A DNA stretch of 64,000 nucleotides from Eleusine coracana subsp. coracana (lineage: Eukaryota > Streptophyta > Magnoliopsida > Poales > Poaceae): positions 22,542,001 to 22,606,000 of the forward strand of contig CM064428.1 of assembly GCA_032690845.1 (NCBI GenBank). The letters run 5' to 3'. The notes below the pieces were generated by a model, which ran no database searches, was not told where the DNA came from, and saw nothing but the letters and a program-made list of their open reading frames with translations. Below, piece by piece: positions 47,174 to 58,255 of this stretch. The translations under genes were made by a program, and so were the position numbers. How positions within the stretch are numbered: position 1 is the stretch's first letter; each line of letters starts with the position of its first letter.

Positions 47174-49235
47174 CGTAAGGACCGAAAGTGTATCGAGAGG
47201 GGGGGGGGTGAATTGGTAAGCCGCTCATGAATCCAAATATTTCAATTCACACTACTTGAGTTTAACAAGCGTTGCAACCTAACAAATCTAGTAGGCCAAG
47301 ACCCTACGCATGCTAGTGTTCATGATGATAGCAAGCGCGGAAGCCAAACACACTAGCCTATGCAAGCCACAATTCAACCTAGTTATTAGAGCACATAATA
47401 GCAGAATAGTAAAGAGGGGGTCAAGAAATGCTCATGATTTTTTCCTGAGGTCTCGGAAGGATGGTGCCTTTCGCTACTCCTTATTGGACCACTTCTGCTG
47501 GAGTCCTGGTCCCTCCCACCACCGATATGGAGTTCTCGCCCACGAGCCGCAATCACTTCCGGAGTGAAGATACGGTGTGTGTCACCGCTGCCATCATGGA
47601 ACAAGCTCGCCTCCCTCAAGAACTTGCCGGATTTCACGAGCCAACACGGTTTCTCACTATTGATGCCCTTTCACTGGCGGGCTCAAACCGGGTACAAACT
47701 TGTGACGGCCATCACAACCAATCACGATAGGCTCGATCACCAACACCTAACCGGACTAGGTCTCACCATAGACCAAGAGTAATAGCCTAGATCACACCCT
47801 TAAGGACACCCTAGCCTTAGATGTGCAAGATGCTCTAGTTACTCTCCTCTAGCACTCTCAAGATATGCAATATCTCCTCCTAGTACTCTTCTCTCTTCCT
47901 TTTGGACCTTGCCAAATGCTCTCAGGTATTCCACTAGCCAAGAGAGGTCTCCAAGACCCTAGCAATGAAGTTATATAGGCTTCCAACCTCCAACTAGTCG
48001 TTGCTCCACGAAATCAGCTTTTTGGACCTACTGACTGGACTGTCCAGTCACTGCCTGACCTGACCGTCCGGTCACAGCAAACCTGAGTACCAATGGCTCT
48101 GTCCCTCTATTGACTTCCACTGATCGGACCATATAGTCAGTTGAGCGGAACGTCTAGTCCGTTTCTCTGTCCAGTCCAGAAACATTTCCCGCGCTGCTTC
48201 CTCGCTGCCCAAGTCTCAGTCCTACTGACCGGACCGTCCAGTCACTAGACCAGACCGTCCGGTCTCTAGGTCTTCCAGACTTGGTAGTTTCCTTGCTGCT
48301 CGCTGTAGGCTCCGGACAAAACCTCTTAGTGACCGTACAGTCCAGTCACCACTGACCCCTCTGTCCGGTCACTTCATCCAGAAGCTAAAACTCCTTGTCC
48401 TCGCTTGACTTCGTTTCCCTTCTTCTTCAAACAGCTCCTTGGCTTCTCCACTGTCATCTAGTGCATGTGATTTCACCGAGCAACCTTGCACATCACCGAC
48501 TAGACATGACCTAAGAGAAATGACCTAGACCCCCTTGATAGTCCAGTTTTTCCTATGGACTCAAAGCCCTAACAACTAGACAAGTGTTCCCAACACTTGC
48601 TCCATAGTTTGTCCTTAGCTTTGATCCATCTCCATCAACCCTTGGACTCCATCAAGCTCACAAGCCTCCATGCTTGCAGTCATTGTCATCAATTGCCAAT
48701 GCAATCATCATCCATATGATTTGTAGTGAAGTTTAGAGATGATTCCTACATAGACAATACTCATGTAGATATTAGCCCACAATTTCATAATTGTCATCTA
48801 TCACCAAAACATTCATACCTTGGGGATCATGGCAATGGTCATGAAGCTTACACTCTTATTGTGGCGCTCGTAGCAATGCTCTCACCCGGGACACTCACCA
48901 CTCCCTGAGTGCAAGCACAAATGCTCACTAGTGTCATGTGAAGATATTAATAAAATCATAAGGACATGCAATGCAAGACATGAATGATGAAATGCAATAG
49001 GTTAGCATAGAAATGCATAAGAATTAAGAACAAGCAATCATCATCATGGAATCATACACATGTATACAGGATAATTAAGGAATACAAAGCACTGCACATG
49101 AAAATAAACCAAGTGAGATCAAGATGAGTCAAACATAAGCGAATTAAAACCATGGCCCATCAAAATCCACGAACATCGAATAACTCCATCAAAATAAGAT
49201 CCAGGTGTATCTAACTCCCAAAACCAATGTACACA
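47174..49235 (-). mobile_element. Family-A LTR, shared central copy
   Basis: Matches the LTR at 38642-40667 over its whole length, including edge TGTGTACATTGG (49235) and the nine-base C/G run (47199-47207). The 3' edge reads TTACG instead of TTACA. It is followed on the gag side by the primer site, as a 5' LTR should be. It is also preceded by polypurine tracts and an env-like tail, as a 3' LTR should be, so it appears to serve two tandem copies. Confidence 0.85.
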
Positions 49236-49496
49236 TATGCTCCCCCTAGATACAAGCTATTCTCGATCGCACAGGATCACACTCCAACTCCCCCTAGACC
49301 TATGACTACTTCTCTCCCTTTGGCAACAAGCACCAAAAAGTGAGAAAAGTGAACATCTACGCGCTCGTGGTCGAAGGAAGTGCTTCAGTGACGTCCTCTA
49401 AGGGCCCTGCTCCTGGCTGCTCCTATGCTCCCTGAGCCTGTGCTGCCTGAGCATCCATCTGCTCCAAGAAGTCAAGGTCTACAGGCGGCTCAGACC
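49236..49496 (-). pseudogene. Outer family-A copy: env-like tail and polypurine tracts
   Basis: Sequence parallel to 40668-40920 of the inner copy: purine tracts near 49243 and 49290, then the env-like C-terminus containing E-Q-M-D-A-Q-A and ending in T-T-S-A before TAG. One internal TAG is present. Homology stops at 49496, where unrelated LTR sequence begins. Confidence 0.75.
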
Positions 49497-50282
49497 TTGA
49501 GCATATATGAATACGATTCCTTCATCCAAAGATGTTAGTCATAATGATCTTGTTGTCATAAAGGACAACACTTTCCAAGTATCATCGTATAATATGAATG
49601 ACACAAACTAGCACAAGGCAACTTACCTCTCCACTTACCTTATCGAGGCGCAATTGTAGTATGTCAACTAAGTCGCCATAAGATGCACCGTATCATATAG
49701 TGACTCCACCCTAACTTACGACGGCTGTGTCGTAAACTTCACAGTTTCATCTGAGTCTTGGCCTCCTTGATCACCATAGCTTACGGTGACATCGCCTTAG
49801 ATTCAACAGAATCATCCTCCATTTTGTTCCTTTCTCCTCTCTAGATCACCATATTACAACGATCTCGCCGTCATTTTCACATAGACTTCCAGGTTATGGT
49901 CTTGATCTGCTCCTAGCTCACTGTACCTTATGGTGACATCACCGAACCTTACGGTGACTCCTCCACATGTCCAAAGAGCAACTTTGCCGCACTTCTTCTC
50001 AGCCTAAACTCTAGGTCCTCACCGTATCTTATGGTGACATCTGAAACATCACCTTTCTTCATAAGATAGCACTACATGCATGAGACTAAACACCTTGCAC
50101 ACTAGCAAACCTTGTTAGTCTCATTGACTATGCTGACATCAATCACCAAAACCTATAAACCCTACTCTATGGTGATTGATGGCAACACAACAAAAGTAAG
50201 AGATAATATATAGAAAGAAAAACAATCAATTGCTTGGATGTATTCCATACCTCATTTCTTCATTCCTCAACTATAGGTACTT
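49497..50282 (-). mobile_element. Sirevirus LTR C, 5' part with a third palindrome class
   Basis: Contains repeated inverted words of the form TCACC-TA-NN-TA-GGTGA, for example near 49778-49790, 49920-49965 and 50018-50032. It is followed on its 5' side by polypurine tracts (50283 onward). Read with 37963-38641 it makes a complete minus-strand LTR of about 1.45 kb in the order seen in family A. The pairing is inferred. Confidence 0.5.
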
Positions 50283-51037
50283 CCCCCCTTTCATATGTTC
50301 TTCCCATTTGATGTATTCCTTGCTTTCACCCCTTGGTGTAGTCCTTGCTTTGGTGCATATAATTTTCCCCCTTTGACATTACGCATCGAAAAGTGGCAAA
50401 CAAGGCAAACATTAAAAGCACAAGGAAGAGCTCCATAGATTATGATCCTTTGGATGTGGAGGGGAACTAGATGGAAACATAAAGCCTCGTGACATGGACT
50501 AAACTCCCTCAAAATTTATGCACAATTTTAATTATTAAGTCAAGTGAGGGACCTTAAGCTATATCATTGAAGGTACCTTGATAGATAAAGCAAGACAGGA
50601 GGAAAACCATCACTTACATGCAACAAAGAAAGACAAAGTGTACCTTCAGGTAGTAATCATCTTCCGATAGAGGATGCCAATGGGAGTGTGTCATTTTCAA
50701 ATCATGGCATCTCATCCATGATAGATGGTCATTTCAGTCAAGAGACTCAAGAAACATACACTTGCAAAAACATAAGTCTCATGGACAAAGCTTTTATTCC
50801 TATGTCATGCATGTTACTTGTGTCAAAATTTTCATTAGGAACCCATGCATCCTAAATAGTTGATTGTTGTGATATGGTATACTTCAAGAATTCATTGCAT
50901 CATGTTGCTAATCACCCTTGGAAATTTTTGAAAATATAAAATCTATAAAGTCTACTCCTCATGTGGACAGAAATTACCCACCAGAGCCATATGATGTTCC
51001 AATTCAAGAAACCTATTGCATTTACTGCTTGATGCTT
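50283..51037 (-). other. LTR C element: polypurine tracts and 3' untranslated region
   Basis: Minus-strand purine tracts of AAAGGGGG form lie near 50285 and 50370, in the phase expected before an LTR. Upstream (to 51037) is AT-rich sequence with no recognised RT, RNase H or env motif, so the body of this element is lost or very degraded. Confidence 0.4.
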
Positions 51038-51197
51038 TCATTGAACTTTGTCAAATTGTTGTGACATTACTAAGTCTCATCGATTAAATCATCCCTGGCA
51101 AAGGCGCCAGAAATAATTCATTGAACTTTGTCAAATTGTTGTGACATTACTAAGTCACATCGATTAAATCATCCCTGGCAAAGGCACCAGAAATAAT
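51038..51197 (-). repeat. 80 bp tandem duplication carrying a tRNA-Asp-type primer site
   Basis: Units 51038-51117 and 51118-51197 are nearly identical. On the minus strand each contains TGGYRCCTTTGCCAGGGA (51092-51109 and 51172-51189), close to the tRNA-Asp-type primer site used by Athila-like gypsy elements. The primer site is therefore present twice next to one LTR. Confidence 0.65.
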
Positions 51198-52552
51198 TGA
51201 ATGATGTACCTCAGAGTCAATAGAGTAAAATTCACAAGCGCATAGAAAATATTGTTGTAGTATTTCACCACTAGATTGCTCCAATAGTTGTCCTTTATAG
51301 TTCTACCATAGGAAGGCAATATAAGAATAGAGTATTTAATAGGCACGTGATGAGCGTAGGATTATAGAGGAATCAAGACCTATGCAGAGGTAAGATATGA
51401 TAAAGGGATAGTGTGACACACAAAGCATCATTCCCTATAATAAATAAAAATAACCTAAGTTACTAGTGGGTTTTAGTAAGGAGAGCTATGTCATATCTCT
51501 AATGTTGTTCTATTAATTAGTTGCATAGCCAAACAATTATAAGCAAGCCTATAATAGTCATAGTCTAATGCACACAACACTTTGTGCATGGATTCATGCC
51601 CGAAATACACAAGGGAGCTCCGCATAAAGGACAGACATTGCAACCGAACGTGGAGAAGTACAATGGACAGATAGGGTTGTCACCACCTACTGCCTACCTC
51701 TGTAGGCCATGAATTACGAGGTGATTGATACTACCTAGCCGTCTAAGAACAATTCTTACATATTTAAGTAGAATTCTAGCATTGATCAAACACTAGAATC
51801 TCCCTAAACCCAATTGGATATCAAACCCATGTTGAGGTATAACAACTATACTAAAGTACAACCTAGCATTATAACATTTAAACTATAGTCAAGGAATATG
51901 CAATTCATAATAATAAGGTAGAAAGTCTATATCATCATGAAAGCATACTAAAGTCCTATGACATGAATATGATATATAATCAAAAAAGGAACACATATAA
52001 TAGACACAACTATATAAAAGAACTATATAAATGGAATAGAGAAAAGTCATATATGAATAGAATAAAGTATAGGATACAAGATCCATTACCAAACTCCTAT
52101 GCCTTGGATACTTGAGCAAGGCTCAACCTAATCTAAATTCCCACTAGGACTTGGAACTACTAAATGAAAGAGGAAAATGACTATTCTTGAGTGTGTGTGT
52201 AGAGAGTGTAGTGCTCCCCTCCTTTTATAGTGGTCATAGGTCAATAACGAGGAGTAACCGCCACGGAACTGCCATGCACTGATGTAGAGAAGCCTGGAGG
52301 AAGCACCCCGTGGAGGCCTGCCCAAGATGGGCTTCAGACCAGGTCGGTCGACCAAGGGAAGGTCGGTCGCCCGACCTGATTCTGGCCCCCTCGGGTTGTG
52401 CTTTCTTAGGGTGGTTAACAGATGGGTCCTCTTATTAGTTAAGGCAGTGTTCTCTCAAGGAATCCTATGCAACCACATATTTGATTCGTGTGATGTCTAG
52501 TTGTCATCACCCTATTGGCTGAAAGGGTGTTTTCACGGATCTTGATCCATTT
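51198..52552 (-). mobile_element. Gypsy LTR next to the tRNA-Asp-type primer site, first part
   Basis: Lies at the position of the 5' LTR relative to the primer site. A possible 3' edge is TACATCATTCA (minus strand, ending at 51198). It is non-coding and moderately AT-rich. The sequence is interrupted at 52552 by the solo LTR and resumes after 57023. Clade (Athila-like) is inferred from the primer type only. Confidence 0.5.
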
Positions 52553-55500
52553 TGTGACATCGCCACCTCAAAATGAGGTTTTCATCAAGGATCGATACTC
52601 GGGTGACACTTGACAAGGCAAGAGTACATCAATACACAAATGAATATAGAAAATATAGTGCAATGTAGGAATTAAGTTATTACAATTTAGGTTCAAATTT
52701 AGGATACATAAAAGAGTTCGAAGTTCGAAGACAAGTTTTAGCGGAAGCGAATATTCTTGATGATACATATCTTACAATAATTCATGGCAGCCCATAACCA
52801 TGAACTATTCATCGCTCCTCTGAAGTAGGGAAATCGGGAACCCATTTCATGGTCCATCTCTTCTGGGGTTCACCATCCCACTTCATATGATTTCCACTCT
52901 CAGTGTGAACACCATGCGATATACCTATACAAAAATGTAAACAACAAACCCTGAGCAACTAATACTCAACAAGACTTACCCGTCAAAATGGCACGCTAAG
53001 GCCAACACCTAGTATGCAAGGGACTGATCAAAGGTTGTTAGAATAATTGCCAAAAAAAAGCACTAATAATTGATCCTTAGTTTTCATATTTTAGCCAAGT
53101 CAAGAGGGTTCATACATAAGATAAATATTGTGCGCCTATACTATAGCAAACATGGTTGCAAATACAATTAATTAAAATACAATAAGTATATCATCAGCAT
53201 TATTTCATTTATTAATTCAATATGACAGCAATCACAAGTGGTACTCAATAACCGATAGGGATGGCGACTCGAATCGATTTACATCATGTTGGAGAAACCC
53301 AAGCACACGACATACGCACACTTGTGAGGAGTCACATATGACCACCTTTCACGAGATAGCATAGAGCCGGTCCGGGGCCAACCTCTCCCGAGTACACGTC
53401 ACCCATGCGATGCTCCCGTCGGATCCATCCATGGGTAGCCCATACACTCTCCCTTCCAACACATGCCCCAATTCCACCATATCCATCCTCATTACGAGAA
53501 GAGAGGTAGGGTTGCGGTCGAATCACTATGATACTCAAGTTACGTTGGTTTCCTAGCTCCCATGTAAAGGTAGGTACTTGGTACTGTTCAAACTTGCTCA
53601 ACGAGGCCACACTATAAGGGGTTCTTAATCGACACAAATGGGACTGTGACAAACAAGGTCCAACCATGTCACTTCAACCTACACATGCACTTTCCTATTC
53701 AGTCTCATTTTAATTTCTTTCTCATCATAAGCTCAAGAGGGGTAATATTGATCAACTACTATATACCGAGTAATCACTGGACTACTCGATACTTGCTATC
53801 GAGACTCATAATTAAGCTCAACATTTCTAAGGAGCTTTTACAAACTGAACTCATACCCATAGGATTTTGTTTTGCCTACATGTAACTAGGCTCCAATTAA
53901 ATTCCTGCACGTAATGCACAATATATGACATGCATACATACAAAATAAAATTTTAAAACATAGGAGTGCACCGGGGGTTGTGTTGGTTCAAATAAATGTT
54001 AGCACTCTCAAGCGGTTTAGTCTCAGCTCTGGGCTCCTCCAGAACTATCTCCACCTCTAAGCTTCCATCGTTGAGTCCTATGGATAAATGCAATGCAAAT
54101 AAGAATAGGAGATGATTCATGGTATTTCTTGAACAAATGCATGCTATGACATGACGTATGTACAAAGTACAAGGGTGTGCATTAGAGAAGTACATGGGTG
54201 ATTTATCACACTACTTTTATTTAGTCTTGGGTAATGCAAACGGGCTTTTTAGTGATGACGGTATAATTGATGAGTCATGTTTTATACCATTCAGGTGAGC
54301 ATACATGATGATCAGAGGTAGTAAAATGCAAATAATATATAAAATGCAGAGAATACAGTGTATAATTATTTGCATGTCAACATAGGTGTTAAAGTCATTA
54401 ACATTTACAAAACTGCCATTAATGGGAATAAATTAAAGCTACTTGGTTTACATAATGTTCTAGAAGATCTATGCCAGTGGGAAAAATATATGTTGTAGAG
54501 GACAGTAAGTAAGATTTTTGTACCAAAATTTATGGCAAGAACATAAACCATTATTTTCTACTAATTAAAATGGTGCAAATACAAAAGTATTCATTGCAGA
54601 TAAAATACTTGGGATTTAAACATGTCACTTGATGAAATGCCTGGAAATGCTGCAATGATCATGCATGCAAAAATGAAGATTTATTTTATGCTCGGATAAT
54701 TAGTTATGATTTTATTTCTATTCCCAAATGTTAAATACATGCACAAAAACACTATAACAAAAATCTCTCATAGTGACACTTTGTTAGAGGAATATTTTTG
54801 CGACACTTTAGAATTTGTCTCAAAAGTAGAGGCATAATTTGTAAAAATTTAGAAAAAGAATGTGTCACATTGGCAATTGAGGCATTGTGTAATGCCTTGT
54901 CACTAATTTCATAGAGACGATTTATAATGTATCACTACATTCAACATTGTATCTTTTTTCACAGAATTAAATACTATATTAATTATGCCTCTATGTTTAT
55001 TGAGGCATTGTGTAATGCCTTGTCACTAATTTCATAGAGACGATTTATAATGTATCACTACATTCCTAAATACAATGCATGGTAAGTCATTTATGAGACA
55101 TTTTAGAAAATACTTCTATACGTGTCTAGATACATAATAATAATGATTTTACTATACAAAGAAAGTGTCTCTACAAGCCAAATCTCCTATAGTGAAACAA
55201 TATATGTTTTTAGTGTGTCTCAAGAATTTATTAAAATACTACATAGTTCAGGGAGTCCAAAAAAAATTTGTGCATTTTTATTCCTGATAATTATTTGTAT
55301 GCAGATTTTTGAAGCTACAAAATTCATTTGGCTCAATATTTAAATGAAAGAGAATTTTCCTGGCCATTGGGCCACTTTTTCTTCGGCCCAGACCCCAAAG
55401 GCTGAGACTGGTCGCGGAGGGGCTCCCTGTGCCAGATCAAGCCTAGGCGGGACAAGGCCTCAAGCCACCACGACCCAAACCGAGCTCTTGCTTGGCTAGA

Positions 55501-57018
55501 GCTGGCGCTCTCATGCGCGCGAGTGTAGGCGCAGGATGGCGCGACGGCGGCCGCGCAATGGAGGCGCGCCGGAGTCGATGATGGGAAGAGTAGGAGGGAG
55601 GGGGTCCTGGTGGGTGCACGACACGCGAAGGGAGGCGGAAGGGCTAACCAGAGTAGCGGCGCGATGAGAGAAGGCGAACGGCGATGACGGCGGCAGCGAC
55701 ACAACTCGGCGTTCGCGGCGGTGGGCCGCAAAAATCTGAGCCGACATGGGTCAAAGGGACTCGCTGAGTTTAGGGGAGGCCATCGGTGAGGGAAATCGAT
55801 GAGGGGCTTACCAGAGAAGGAATACGAAAGCAAAACTTGGTGGGCGGAGGTGGGGAAGAGAAGGCCCAATTCACGGCCATTACTTCAAGCGAGGGGGGGC
55901 GAGCGCGAGGAAAGGAAGACGGGGACTCAGTGGAGCTCGAACCCGGGTTAGTCGACCACGGGAGACAACAGAGCACCTGGGGACGACCTCGAGTTCGGTT
56001 TCGGCATCAATGGTGGCTCGGTTGGCGAAACGGAGCAGAGAGAGTGAGAGTGAGAGAGAAGAGAGCAGTGGGGGCGTCGATCTGACCTGGTGGTCAGTCT
56101 GCCATACATCGGCGGCCACACGGCGACGAGCAACCGGGCAGGGCGAGCGGCATCGTGAGTGTGTTTTCGCCGAGTCACTGATAGGTGGGACCCATCCGGG
56201 TTTGAATTCCAGAAAAACAGAGCAACCAAGGGTTTTTAAGCAAAATCTTTGAGCACCAGATAAATTTATTTGTGAATTCCAAAAGTAGCAGAAAATAGGG
56301 TAACGTTTGTAGAATAATAATATCCAGAAATGCAGAAAATCCACTGTGAGATCTATGAGATATTGATTTTTGAAAATGGCTCGTTGATTAGAAAACTTAA
56401 AAAATTTCAAGTCTAGGAATTTCCCTAACTTTTAGGCATTTTGTAAATTCCATTTGGGGCATCAAGCGAGGGCCAATTTTCAAAGGAGTTGCACATCCAT
56501 GTAAAGCAATGCTTGTAGTAACTAAAAATTGATGATGTTATTTTGGAAGTGAAGGTATGAAGGAGTTATTCAATTTCAAAATTCCTTGACTGATAAGGTT
56601 GAAATCCATTCATGAAATTGATTATTGATAAAAATCTTAAAATTAATAATTCTTGATTTTATTAAATCAAGCCAAAATTATATGTTGTTCATATGGATGG
56701 GATCTCGATTATGAGTATGATCTAGTTCAGTGATTCCTTATATTTGTTCAAATTTGAATTTTTAAAGTAACCCTATTTTTGAGCTTTGTTTGACCTACTT
56801 ACCCATGAGATAAAATCACTCAAAATTCTCCAAATTATTATCTAGTACATAGCTCAAGATTAGGAAATTTATTTGGGTCACTTTCATGTGAAAATGTGCA
56901 GCTCTAGTTCAAGTCAGATTAGAATCGATTTCAAATAAATTCAAACTTGAGTTTTTAATTTGTTATTTTCTTTTTGGCTAACCTACTAATGTGTTAAGGT
57001 GACACCATGGGTGTCACA
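52553..57018 (-). mobile_element. Solo gypsy LTR, Tekay/Del-like, with perfect target duplication
   Basis: Plus-strand left edge TGTGACA (52553) and right edge TGTCACA (57018) are inverted repeats. They are flanked by CATTT on both sides (52548-52552 and 57019-57023). Length is 4466 bp, about 4.0 kb without the nested MITE. No gag or pol motif is present, and the part near 54-57 kb aligns with 6585-9114. GC-rich stop-poor frames at 55.3-56.2 kb are composition effects, not genes. It is best explained as a solo LTR left by recombination. Confidence 0.8.
54750..55194. mobile_element. CACTA-like MITE nested in the solo LTR
   Basis: Ends CACTATAACAAAA and, reversed, CACTATAGGAGA, flanked by AAA on both sides (54747-54749 and 55195-55197), the 3 bp duplication size of CACTA elements. 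A 67 bp direct repeat (54876-54942 and 54999-55065) lies inside. Non-coding, 445 bp. Confidence 0.7.
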
Positions 57019-58255
57019 CATTTCTCCACTCCTTTTATACTAAATCCTTGCATGCACTTATTTCTCTAAGGACAAGTGAAATCTTATTATTACTAGATAA
57101 CATTGTGTATGAAATGCTATCTCTTCCTTTATTTGTGGCTATAATGACGGTCAGAATTGGTATTTAAAGACGGTCAACAAGACCCCCCAAGTTGAACCTT
57201 TGCTCGTCCCGTGTAAAGGTAAAACTTAGGTTGATCAGGAGTTGCTTCAATGCCCTACTCTTACCAGATACCCAAGCGCACAACTAAGACACTCTACATA
57301 AAATTGAAATAAGTTGGCACGAGTACTTCACCTTATTACCTATGAGGCATTGTAGCTTCTCCAAATCTTGAGTTGTATGAAGACAGAAGAGTTTGTAGGA
57401 CTCCTATTTCACCTTCTCTTTTTGCTTAACTTTAAGGCCAGAAATTAATTCTTAGTGACAAATCTAAGGACAAGTGGAATCTTATTATTCCTAGCTAACA
57501 TGCGTGTATGAAATGCTACGTCTTCCCTTATTTGTGGCTATATTTACGATCAGAATTGGTATTTAATGACCATCAACACCTAGGCAATTGCTTATTATGC
57601 TTTATGTTCCAAATCATGTACACACTCCATGTCATCATTCACAAAATAAAAGATCCCTCATAATTTCATTGCTCTCTATCCACTAAGGAATATGGCTATC
57701 ACAAAATATAAAGAAAGAATTCATGCTCCATGAAGAGCGTGACAAAAAAAAAAGAGAGATATCCATGTGCCTCCTAAATAAAAGAGAAGCATAAAAGAGT
57801 CTCTGTTGATCCATCCCATCATTGTGCCCATGCTTGGTCATAATTCATGATTAGTTTTCTATCCTTGGATCCGATTTCTGACTCAGTGACATATGAAACA
57901 TAAGTACGCCTCAATATTTCCCAACCTTGGGCTACACAAAAAGTTTATTTGTAGAAGTAGGAAAAGGGGCAAGCTACAATTCCCTGGTGAGGAAAATACA
58001 ACCACTTGAGCGATCGAGAGAATCATATGAGGAGTAAGACTCAATTTTCATTTTTGAAATTATTTTGAAAAAAAAGGGTATGCAACAAATATAAGCAGGA
58101 ATCTCCTGAAGTCAAGACCATTCCAACTCTCAATTATCCAAGGTATGCATGCTAGCCACTTGATAGACACAAGTATAGGTATGATGTAGAAATATTAGTT
58201 TGTTACTTCTATTCAATCAAAGTGCATGTTTCGCATTATTCCTTATGCTTTTGTA
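57019..58255 (-). mobile_element. Gypsy LTR, second part, and flank
   Basis: Resumes the sequence split by the solo LTR. A roughly 125 bp segment is directly repeated at 57063-57187 and 57465-57590. No coding motif is seen. The outer edge of this LTR was not found. The part from about 58150 to 58255 borders the next copia LTR. Confidence 0.35.

Noticed and set aside
55333..56410. Open frames on both strands in a GC-rich block
   Set aside because: Same LTR composition effect within the solo LTR; no recognisable protein.
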